A DNA stretch of 64,000 nt from NCBI GenBank assembly GCA_024362935.1, contig JANCRA010000006.1, forward strand, positions 32,481,924 to 32,545,923, given 5' to 3'. The position numbers and the translations under genes are program-made. Each line of letters begins with the position of its first letter. Within the stretch, counting starts at the first letter, position 1. Below the pieces are notes generated by a model. It saw nothing but the letters and a program-made list of their open reading frames with translations. It did no database searches and had not been told where the DNA came from. Shown piece by piece: positions 21,782-33,700 of the stretch. This DNA comes from Setophaga petechia. Its lineage: Eukaryota; Chordata; Aves; Passeriformes; Parulidae.

Positions 21782-24700
21782 CAGACAGATCTTATTACTG
21801 AAATCTGCCTTTACTGTCCTCTCTGTTGCTACAGACATCAGAACTTGGTAGCCAGTGCCCCACTCAGCTACAATCCTGGGATTTCTCTCCTGTTGCTAAA
21901 AAAAGCACACTCTTGGGGAATCTGGAGTGTGTAGGTCCTTATGGAAAGGGATCAGACCCAGAGCATTGCACTGGGAACTGCACTCTTTGTGCATCTCTGC
22001 TCGGGCAAGTTCTTCTCTTGGACTTGACCACACTGATGGTGCTGAAGTGGCTGGAATCAGAAATGCAGCCCAGCCCCTCCCAGTTCCTGTGATCTCTGAG
22101 GAACAGCTGGAATGCCAAGGCATTTGACTTTCTGCTCAATTCCCAAACACAACACACACTGATTGCCTGGGCTGCAGAAACTCACAGGCATTGTTCAGCT
22201 CAAAATCATCTGTAAGGCCTTATGCGCTGGCCTAGAACCACATAAGCTCTTTCTGCATCAATGTCCCTGCACCAAATGATGAGTTCTCATGCAAAAATAC
22301 TGCATTCCCAGAAGTGATACTGGGAATAAAAACTTCAAGCAGAACCAGTCCCAGTGCTATATAAGGGCAGGAAATAATTGCGAAAAGAACCGTAGTTGGG
22401 AGAAAAAGAAAAGGAATAAGCCTCCTCCTCCAAGTAAAGTAAAAAATAACAATAAAAAAAGGGAGGGAAAGTTAATGCCAAAAGTGGCTAAATATTTGAA
22501 TGCACTGAGGAGATTCTCAAGATCTCTCATGAGCCCCCCAATGTCCAGGCCATAGCTCCCTCAGCACCTCCTCCCTGGCCTTGTGCTGCACCCCCTTGCC
22601 CAGCTCCCCTGTCCTTCTGTGCACACGCTGCAGCCCCTCCATGACTTTCTGCTTCCCAGGGCCCACAGCTGCACACAGCACTCCAGCTGTGGCCGCAGCG
22701 CTGCCCAGCACAGGGCCATGCTCCCTGCCCTGCCCCTGCTGCCCCCTGCTGCTGGCACAGGCCACCGTGCCCTCGGCCTTCTTGGCCCTCTGGCCACACG
22801 CTGCCTCATCTTCAGCTGCTCAAGGCTGCCAGCCCTGCGTCCTTTTGGCCTACGCAGCTGCCCAGCCACAAAGGTGCCCATCTGACTTCAGATCCAGCAG
22901 GCACCAGTGCAAGATGGCCTTCCTCTTCCCAGCAACACAAGACAGCGGTCAAGGACTTGCAGATGCACCCCCACTGTGGGCTCCAAGGCACTTGCCAAAG
23001 CTGCAGACTACAGTTCAAATAGATCAGCAGAAACTTGGCCCTTCTGCTGTTTGCAGCTTCTCCAAAGCTAAATGGCAGTTGAGCCAACAGTGACCCTACA
23101 AGTAAAGAACGACTCAAGAAATGTGCAGAACACCTCCACAAGCCAAAGACACCTTTCCAAAAGAAAAAACAAACCAACAAAGCCTTTTGTCCTCCAGCAC
23201 TGCCACGTGCGCCCTTGGCCGTAAAACCGCAGAAGCCCAGAGACGGAGCTTCCCTGAGCCAAGCAGGCAGACGCTCCGCCGGAGCCCCCAGCTCAGCGCT
23301 GCCCCAACATGACAGCTCAAAGGCCAATTTCTAGCTGTCACTGCCTGCAGGAAATGCCTACATCCTGCAGGACTCCAGCACTCAGCATCCTCGGCCAGAC
23401 ACAGCAAGCGCTGGCTGCTCAGAAACTTGCACCTCTGCCTTGCACTAAAGACAGCACCCCCCACAACGAGCACTTACTCTCTTAGAATGAAGAGCAGCCT
23501 GTGGTGTGACCACGGCTGGACAAAGGCGGTGGTCATCTTCCTCGTTTTCCTCCTCTTGGGCTTCTTCTGAAATAGCAGAGAGAGCCAGGGGAAAAAGGGG
23601 TCTTGCTCTTCTCACCTGTGGCAAGAGAGAAACATAGGGACAGGCCGTTACCTAGCGCTTATAACCTCATTTCCCCTCACATGCACAGCCACATCATCTA
23701 AGGAGAATTCATGAATTTTGTTAGCAATGTCATTCTAAGTCACTCCAACCAGATTGAAATGGGCACATTCAACCAAACAGCATAAGGCTGTGAATTAGAT
23801 ATTCCTCCCTAACTGCTATTTAGAAGCAAGGTTTTCCCTGCAAAAGGAAGCTTTTAGTTCTTGAAAACTCTGAAATGGAAACCTACGAAAGAGCGACAAA
23901 GACTCATTGCCATTGCTGCGGCAGAAATGGAAAATGAGAAAGTGTTCAGAATCAAGATCAGTGCTGAAAAGCGCAGGAAAGGTTGTGCAGAAGCCTCCTT
24001 GCTTGCTGGAAAAACAGGAAAATGAACAGGCCTTCTCCTTCCTGGAAACCCACAAACCAAAAGACAGAGGTATCACCTACTGCAGTGTCTAAACCCGTTG
24101 GATGCACCATATTTGGCGGTGAAACAGCCCGTGTGCTAAGCATTGTCATGTAAGGATTGATGGAAGCCTGCCTGGAGATCCCTCATGAGCCCCGCATTGT
24201 CAAGGCCAAAGCTCCCTCAGCACCTCCTCCCTGGCCTTGTGCTGCACCCCCTTGCCCAGCTCCCCTATCCTTCTGTGCACAGGCTGCAGCCCCTCCATGA
24301 CTTTCTGCTTCCCAGGGCCCACAGCTGCACACAGCACTCCAGCTGTGGCCGCAGCGCTGCCCAGCACAGGGCCACGCTCCCTGCCCTGCCCCTGCTGCCC
24401 CCCTACTGCTGACACAGGCCACCGTGCCCTCGGCCTTCTTGGCCCCCTGGCCACACACTGCCTCATCTTCAGCTGCTCAAGGCCGCCAGCCCTGCGTCCT
24501 TTTGGCCCACGCAGCTGCCCCGCCACAAAGGTGCCCATCTGACTTCAGATCCAGCAGGCACTAGTGCAAGATGGCCTTCCTCTTCCCAGCAACACAAGAC
24601 AGCGGTCAAGGACTTGCAGCTTTGCCCCCACTCCACGCTCCAAGGCACTTGCCAAAGCTGCAGACTGCACCCAAATATGCGCCAACAGAAACTGGCCGCT

Positions 24701-27700
24701 TCTGCTTTTGGCCTCACAAGAAAGCGTCCCAACCCCACACTTTGTTTCTTTGGCCACGCAGGAAAAAAACGGCACCCAACAGCTGCATGGACCACACAGT
24801 CCTCCCTTTGCAGCTTATCAAAACCCAAAACAGAGCTGGCCCAAAAGAGACTGTAGAAGTCAAGAACTACTCAGGGAAAGTGCAGACCGCTTTCACAAGC
24901 CAAACACACCTTTCCAAAAAGGGAAAACAAGCAAACCAAGACCTGGCACCTCCAGCACCACCTCCTTTGCATTTGGCCATAGCATTACAGAAGCCAAGAG
25001 ATAGAGCTTCCCTGAGACAAGCAGCCACATGCTCTCCCACAGGCACCAGCCCTTTGCTGCCGCAACATGACAGCTCAAAGGCCAAGTACTGTGGGCGCTG
25101 CCTGGAGGAAATCCCGAGCTCCTGGCAGGACCGCAGCCCCCAGCATCCTCAGCCAGCAACAGCAAAGTGCTGGCTGCTCCAAAACTTGCAGCTCTGCTTT
25201 GCACTAAAGACAGCACCACACACAACTGGCACTTACAAGTTCAGAATATCCAGGCTCTGGTGTGAGCACTGATGGAGGCTGGCGCTCATCCACCTCCGTT
25301 TGCTCCTCTGCGGCTTCTTCCCCAGGAGCAGCGGGAGCCCGGGGAGAGACGGCTCTTGGATCTGTCATCTGTGGCAAGAGAGAAGCATGAGGGACAGGCC
25401 ATTTCCTATCATGTAGAACCTCATTTCTTTTCAGATCTACCGCCACATCTTCCAAGGAGAAATCATACATTTCGCAGCGACAGAGGGGTTCTAAGTCACA
25501 GCCACCAAATTAAAATTGGCCAATTCAACAGAACTCTAGATGGATGTGACGTTGGTTCTCCTGCCTGGCCTCTATCAGCAAGCAAGGTTGTCTCGGCTAA
25601 ACGGAGCTTTTAGAGCTTGAAAGCACTGAAATGGAAAACTAGAAAAGCGACAGCATTGCCTTTGCTACTGCTGCTGCAGGTGTGGAAAACTAAAACTGGA
25701 TCAGAATCCCACCCAGGGCTGGAAAAAGCAGGAAACATTGTGCAGAAGCATCCTTGCTTGCTGGAAAAACAGGAAAATGAACAGGCCTTCTCCTCCTAGC
25801 AAACCAAGGAGCCAACAAAGCACAAGAAGTCACCCACTCCAGTGTCTAAAGCCCTAGGATGCAGTGACGGGATGCAGTTTGGTGGAGAGACAGCCCTTGT
25901 GCACAACACTGTCACGCAGGGATTGATGGAAGTTTGCCTGAAGGTCCCTCAAGAGCCTCCCATTGTCCAGGCCAAAGCTCCCTCAGCACCTCCTCCCTGG
26001 CCTTGTGTTGCACCCCCTTGCCCAGTTGCCTTGTCCTTCTGTGCACACGCTGTAGCCACTCCATGACTTTCTGCTTCCCAGGGCCCACAGCTGCACACAG
26101 CACTCCAGCTGTGGCCGCAGCGCTGCCCAGCACAGGGCCACGCTCCCTGCCCTGCTCCTGCTGCCCCCCTGCTGCTGACACAGGCCACCGTGCCCTCGGC
26201 CTTCTTGGCCCCCTGGCTACACGCTGCCTCATCTTCAGCTGCTCAAGGCCGCCAGCCCTGCGTCTTTTTGGCCCACGCAGCTGCCCAGCCACAAAGGTGC
26301 CCATCTGACTTCAGATCCAGCAGGCACCAGTGCAAGATGGCCTTCCTCTTCCCAGCAACACAAGACAGCGGTCAAGGACTTGCAGCTTCGCCCCCACTCC
26401 ACGCTCCAAGGCACTTGCCAAAGCTGCAGACTGCACCCAAAAATGCACCAACAGAAACTGGCCGCTTCTGCTTTTGGCCTCACAAGAAAGCGTCCCAACC
26501 CCACACTTTGTTTCTTTGGCCACACGGGAAAAGAACGGCCCCCAACAGCTGCATGGGCCACACAGTCCTCCCTTTGCAGCTTATCAAAAGCCAAAAGACA
26601 CCTGGCCCAAAAGAGACTGTAGAAGTCAAGAACTACTCAGGGAAAGTGCAGACCGCTTTCACAAGCCAAACATACCTTTCCAAAAAGGGAAAACAAGCAA
26701 ACCAAGGCCTGGCACCTCCAGCACTACCTCCTTTGCATTTGGCCATAGCATTGCAGAAGCCAAGAGATAGAGCTTCCCTGAGACAAGCAGCCACATGCTC
26801 TCCCACAGGCACCAGCCCTTTGCTGCCGCAACATAACAGCTCAAAGGCCAAGTACTGTGGGCGCTGCCTGGAGGAAATCCCGAGCTCCTGGCAGGACCGC
26901 AGCCCCCAGCATCCTCAGCCAGCAACAGCAATGTGCTGGCTGCTCCAAAACTTGCAGCTCTGCTTTGCACTAAAGACAGCATCACACACAAGTGGCACTT
27001 ACAAGTTCAGAATATCCAGGCTCTGGTGTGAGCACTGATGGAGGCTGGCGCTCATCCACCTCTGTTTGCTCCTCTGCGGCTTCTTCTCCAGGAGCAGCGG
27101 GAGCCCGGGGAGAGACGGCTCTTGGTTCTGTCATCTGTGGCAAGAAAGAAGCATGAGGGACAGGCCATTTCCTATCATGTAGAACCTCATTTCTTTTCAG
27201 ATCTACCGCCACATCTTCCAAGGAGAAATCATACATTTCACAGCGACAGAGGGGTTCTAAGTCACAGCCACCAAATTAAAATTGGCCAATTCAACAGAAC
27301 TCTAGATGGATGTGACGTTGGTTCTCCTGCCTGGCCTCTATCAGCAAGCAAGGTTGTCTCGGCTAAACGGAGCTTTTAGAGCTTGAAAGCACTGAAATGG
27401 AAAACTAGAAAAGCGACAGCATTGCCTTTGCTACTGCTGCTGCAGGTGTGGAAAACTAAAACTGGATCAGAATCCCACCCAGGGCTGGAAAAAGCAGGAA
27501 ACATTGTGCAGAAGCATCCTTGCTTGCTGGAAAAACAGGAAAATGAACAGGCCTTCTCCTCCTAGCAAACCAAGGAGCCAACAAAGCACAAGAAGTCACC
27601 CACTCCAGTGTCTAAAGCCCTAGGATGCAGTGACGGGATGCAGTTTGGTGGAGAGACAGCCCTTGTGCACAGCACTGTCACGCAGGGATTGATGGAAGTT

Positions 27701-30700
27701 TGCCTGAAGGTCCCTCAAGAGCCTCCCATTGTCCAGGCCAAAGCTCCCTCAGCACCTCCTCCCTGGCCTTGTGCTGCACCCCCTTGCCCAGTTGCCTTGT
27801 CCTTCTGTGCACACGCTGTAGCCACTCCATGACTTTCTGCTTCCCAGGGCCCACAGCTGCACACAGCACTCCAGCTGTGGCCGCAGCGCTGCCCAGCACA
27901 GGGCCACGCTCCCTGCCCTGCTCCTGCTGCCCCCCTGCTGCTGACACAGGCCACCGTGCCCTCGGCCTTCTTGGCCCCCTGGCTACACGCTGCCTCATCT
28001 TCAGCTGCTCAAGGCCGCCAGCCCTGCGTCTTTTTGGCCCACGCAGCTGCCCAGCCACAAAGGTGCCCATCTGACTTCAGATCCAGCAGGCACCAGTGCA
28101 AGATGGCCTTCCTCTTCCCAGCAACACAAGACAGCGGTCAAGGACTTGCAGCTTCGCCCCCACTCCACGCTCCAAGGCACTTGCCAAAGCTGCAGACTGC
28201 ACCCAAAAATGCACCAACAGAAACTGGCCGCTTCTGCTTTTGGCCTCACAAGAAAGCGTCCCAACCCCACACTTTGTTTCTTTGGCCACACGGGAAAAGA
28301 ACGGCCCCCAACAGCTGCATGGGCCACACAGTCCTCCCTTTGCAGCTTATCAAAACCCAAAACAGAGCTGGCCCAAAAGAGACTGTAGAAGTCAAGAACT
28401 ACTCAGGGAAAGTGCAGACCGCTTTCACAAGCCAAACATACCTTTCCAAAAAGGGAAAACAAGCAAACCAAGGCCTGGCACCTCCAGCACTACCTCCTTT
28501 GCATTTGGCCATAGCATTGCAGAAGCCAAGAGATAGAGCTTCCCTGAGACAAGCAGCCACATGCTCTCCCACAGGCACCAGCCCTTTGCTGCCGCAACAT
28601 GACAGCTCAGAGGCCAAGTACTGTGGGCGCTGCCTGGAGGAAATCCCGAGCTCCTGGCAGGACCACAGACCCCAGCATCCTCAGCCAGCAACAGCAATGT
28701 GCTGGCTGCTCCAAAACTTGCAGCTCTGCTTTGCACTAAAGACAGCACCACACACAACTGGCACTTACAAGTTCAGAATATCCAGGCTCTGGTGTGAGCA
28801 CTGATGGAGGCTGGCGCTCATCCACCTCCGTTTGCTCCTCTGCGGCTTCTACTCCAGGAGCAGCGGGAGCCCGAGGAGAGACGGCTCTTGGTTCTGTCAT
28901 CTGTGGCAAGAGAGAAGCATGAGGGACAGGCCATTTCCTATCATGTAGAACCTCATTTCTTTTCAGATCTACCGCCACATCTTCCAAGGAGAAATCATAC
29001 ATTTCGCAGCGACAGAGGGGTTCTAAGTCACAGCCACCAAATTAAAATTGGCCAATTCAACAGATCTCTAGATGGATGTGACGTTGGTTCTCCTGCCTGG
29101 CCTCTATCAGCAAGCAAGGTTGTCTCGGCTAAACGGAGCTTTTAGAGCTTGAAAGCACTGAAATGGAAAACTAGAAAAGCGACAGCATTGCCTTTGCTAC
29201 TGCTGCTGCAGGTGTGGAAAACTAAAACTGGATCAGAATCCCACCCAGGGCTGGAAAAAGCAGGAAACATTGTGCAGAAGCATCCTTGCTTGCTGGAAAA
29301 ACAGGAAAATGAACAGGCCTTCTCCTCCTAGCAAACCAAGGAGACAACAAAGCACAAGAAGTCACCCACTCCAGTGTCTAAAGCCCTAGGATGCAGTGAC
29401 GGGATGCAGTTTGGTGGAGAGACAGCCCTTGTGCACAACACTGTCACGCAGGGATTGATGGAAGTTTGCCTGAAGGTCCCTCAAGAGCCTCCCATTGTCC
29501 AGGCCAAAGCTCCCTCAGCACCTCCTCCCTGGCCTTGTGCTGCACCCCCTTGCCCAGCTCCCCTGTCCTTCTGTGCACATGCTGCAGCCCCTCCATGACT
29601 TTCTGCTTCCCAGGGCCCACAGCTGCACACAGCACTCCAGCTGTGGCCGCAGCGCTGCCCAGCACAGGGCCACGCTCCCTGCCCTGCTCCTGCGGCCCCC
29701 CTGCTGCTGACACAGGCCACCGTGCCCTCGGCCTTCTTGGCCCCCTGTCCACACACTGCCTCATCTTCAGCTGCTCAAGGCCGCCAGCCCTGCGTCCTTT
29801 TGGCCCACGCAGCTGCCCAGCCACAAAGGTGCCCATCTGACTTCAGATCCAGCAGGCACTAGTACAAGATGGCCTTCCTCTTCCCAGCAACACAAGACAG
29901 TGGTCAAGGACTTGCAGCTTCGCCCCCACTCCACGCACCAAGGCACTTGCCAAAGCTGCAGACTGCAGCCAAAAATGCACCAACAGAAACTGGCCGCTTC
30001 TGCTTTTGGCCTCACAAGAAGGCGTCCCAACCCCACACTTTGTTTCTTTGGCCACGCAGGAAAAGAACGGCCCCCAACAGCTGCATGGGCCACACAGTCC
30101 TCCCTTTGCAGCTTATCAAAAGCCAAAAGACACCTGGCCCAAAAAAGACTGTAGAAGTCAAGAACTACTCAGGGAAAATGCAGACTGCTTTAATGCTTTC
30201 ACAAGCCAAACACACCTTTCCAGAAAGGGAAAACAAGCAAACCAAGCCTGGCACCTCCAGCACTACCTCCTTTGCATTTGGCCATAGCATTGCAGAAGCC
30301 AAGAGATAGAGCTTCCCTGAGACAAGCAGCCACATGCTCTCCCACAGGCACCAGCCCTTTGCTGCCGCAACATGACAGCTCAAAGGCCAAGTACTGTGGG
30401 TGCTGCCTGGAGGAAATCCCGAGCTCCTGGCAGGACCGCAGCCCCCAGCATCCTCAGCCAGCAACAGCAAAGTGCTGGCTGCTCCAAAACTTGCAGCTCT
30501 GCTTTGCACTAAAGACAGCATCACACACACGTGGCACTTACAAGTTCAGAATATCCAGGCTCTGGTGTGAGCACTGATGGAGGCTGGCGCTCATCCACCT
30601 CTGTTTGCTCCTCTGCGGCTTCTTCTCCAGGAGCAGCGGGAGCCCGGGGAGAGACGGCTCTTGGTTCTGTCATCTGTGGCAAGAAAGAAGCATGAGGGAC

Positions 30701-33700
30701 AGGCCATTTCCTATCATGTAGAACCTCATTTCTTTTCAGATGTACCGCCACATCTTCCAAGGAGAAATCATACATTTCGCAGCGACAGAGGGGTTCTAAG
30801 TCACAGCCACCAAATTAAAATTGGCCAATTCAACAGAACTCTAGATGGATGTGACGTTGGTTCTCCTGCCTGGCCTCTATCAGCAAGCAAGGTTGTCTTG
30901 GCTAAACGGAGCTTTTAGAGCTTGAAAGCACTGAAATGGAAAACTAGAAAAGCGACAGCATTGCCTTTGCTACTGCTGCTGCAGGTGTGGAAAACTAAAA
31001 CTGGATCAGAATCCCACCCAGGGCTGGAAAAAGCAGGAAACATTGTGCAGAAGCATCCTTGCTTGCTGGAAAAACAGGAAAATGAACAGGCCTTCTCCTC
31101 CTAGCAAACCAAGGAGACAACAAAGCACAAGAAGTCACCCACTCCAGTGTCTAAAGCCCTAGGATGCAGTGACGGGATGCAGTTTGGTGGAGAGACAGCC
31201 CTTGTGCACAACACTGTCACGCAGGGATTGATGGAAGTTTGCCTGAAGGTCCCTCAAGAGCCTCCCATTGTCCAGGCCAAAGCTCCCTCAGCACCTCCTC
31301 CCTGGCCTTGTGCTGCACCCCCTTGCCCAGTTGCCTTGTCCTTCTGTGCACACGCTGTAGCCACTCCATGACTTTCTGCTTCCCAGGGCCCACAGCTGCA
31401 CACAGCACTCCAGCTGTGGCCGCAGCGCTGCCCAGCACAGGGCCACGCTCCCTGCCCTGCTCCTGCTGCCCCCCTGCTGCTGACACAGGCCACCGTGCCC
31501 TCGGCCTTCTTGGCCCCCTGGCTACACGCTGCCTCATCTTCAGCTGCTCAAGGCCGCCAGCCCTGCGTCTTTTTGGCCCACGCAGCTGCCCAGCCACAAA
31601 GGTGCCCATCTGACTTCAGATCCAGCAGGCACCAGTGCAAGATGGCCTTCCTCTTCCCAGCAACACAAGACAGCGGTCAAGGACTTGCAGCTTCGCCCCC
31701 ACTCCACGCTCCAAGGCACTTGCCAAAGCTGCAGACTGCACCCAAAAATGCACCAACAGAAACTGGCCGCTTCTGCTTTTGGCCTCACAAGAAAGCGTCC
31801 CAACCCCACACTTTGTTTCTTTGGCCACACGGGAAAAGAACGGCCCCCAACAGCTGCATGGGCCACACAGTCCTCCCTTTGCAGCTTATCAAAACCCAAA
31901 ACAGAGCTGGCCCAAAAGAGACTGTAGAAGTCAAGAACTACTCAGGGAAAGTGCAGACCGCTTTCACAAGCCAAACACACCTTTCCAAAAAGGGAAAACA
32001 AGCAAACCAAGGCCTGGCACCTCCAGCACTACCTCCTTTGCATTTGGCCATAGCATTGCAGAAGCCAAGAGATAGAGCTTCCCTGAGACAAGCAGCCACA
32101 TGCTCTCCCACAGGCACCAGCCCTTGGCTGCTACAACATGACAGCTCAGAGGCCAAGTACTGTGGGCGCTGCCTGGAGGAAATCCCGAGCTCCTGGCAGG
32201 ACCGCAGCCCCCAGCATCCTCAGCCAGCAACAGCAATGTGCTGGCTGCTCCAAAACTTGCAGCTCTGCTTTGCACTAAAGACAGCACCACACACAACTGG
32301 CACTTACAAGTTCAGAATATCCAGGCTCTGGTGTGAGCACTGATGGAGGCTGGCGCTCATCCACCTCTGTTTGCTCCTCTGCGGCTTCTTCTCCAGGAGC
32401 AGCTGGAGCCCGGGGAGAGACGGCTCTTGGTTCTTTTATCTGTGGCAAGAGAGAAGCATGAGGGACAGGCCATTTCCTATCATGTAGAACCTCATTTCTT
32501 TTCAGATCTACCGCCACATCTTCCAAGGAGAAATCATACATTTCACAGCGACAGAGGGGTTCTAAGTCACAGCCACCAAATTAAAATTGGCCAATTCAAC
32601 AAGAACTCTAGATGGATATGACGTTGGTTCTCCTGCCTGGCCTCTATCAGCAAGCAAGGTTGTCTCGGCTAAACGGAGCTTTTAGAGCTTGAAAGCACTG
32701 AAATGGAAAACTAGAAAAGCGACAGCATTGCCTTTGCTACTGCTGCTGCAGGTGTGGAAATCTAAAACTGGATGAGAATCCCACCCAGGGCTGGAAAAAG
32801 CAGGAAACATTGTGCAGAAGCATCCTTGCTTGCTGGAAAAACAGGAAAATGAACAGGCCTTCTCCTCCTAGCAAACCAAGGAGCCAACAAAGCACATGAA
32901 GTCAGCCACTCCAGTGTCTAAAGCCCTTGGATGCAGTGACGGGATGCAGTTTGGTGGAGAAACAGCCTTTGTGCTCAGCACTGTCACGCAGGGATTGATG
33001 GAAGTTTGCCTGAAGGTCCCTCAAGAGCCTCCCATTGTCCAGGCCAAAGCTCCCTCAGCACCTCCTCCCTGGCCTTGTGCTGCACCCCCTTGCCCAGCTC
33101 CCCCCTCCTTCTGTGCACACGCTGCAGCCCCTCCATGACTTTCTGCTTCCCAGGGCCCACAGCTGCACACAGCACTCCAGCTGTGGCCGCAGCGCTGCCC
33201 AGCACAGGGCCATGCTCCCTGCCCTGCCCCTGCTGACCCCCTGCTGCTGGCACAGGCCACCATGCCCTCGGCCTTCTTGGCCCTCTGGCTACACGCTGCC
33301 TCATCTTCAGCTGCTCAAGGCCGCCAGCCCTGCGTCTTTTTGGCCCACGCAGCTGCCCAGCCACAAAGGTGCCCATCTGACTTCAGATCCAGCAGGCACC
33401 AGTGCAAGATCGCCTTCTTTTTCTTCAGTTGTATCTTTTAAGGAAATAGTTTAATTTTATCAGAATAGAATTCTCTCTGACTAAATTGAAATGGCCTTTT
33501 TCTTCCCTATAGGAAATTGCTCTTAGCTCAGTATTCCTGTTTAGGTGCTGTCAGGAAGCGACATTCCCTCTGCCAATCTGAGTTTATACTTCTTCAGGGC
33601 TCTCAGATGGTAATTAGGAACTACCAAGTTATGCCTTTGTTTTTTTTTTGTTGAAGGCATGAAAGTGGATTTTCTTTTGGCCTCCCTCTACACTCTACTA

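Noticed and set aside
26190..32343. A 282-codon + strand ORF repeated in three array units (26190, 27956, 31495), with a 233-codon version at 24571
   Set aside because: It is antisense to the kinase linker exon and its introns. Its conservation is explained by the recent duplication, the 29503 unit breaks it with a 7-bp insertion, and the diverged unit lacks it. No domain is recognised.
22560..33376. A recurring 130-codon minus ORF ([11 protein letters not shown]...) in each array unit
   Set aside because: A GC-rich low-complexity frame with no splice logic connecting it to the linker exons. It may derive from an old repeat element; not called as coding.
22525..33425. CRISPR-like array
   Set aside because: The repeats are 1.77 kb long, in a vertebrate genome, and contain an exon; nothing resembles short direct repeats with spacers.
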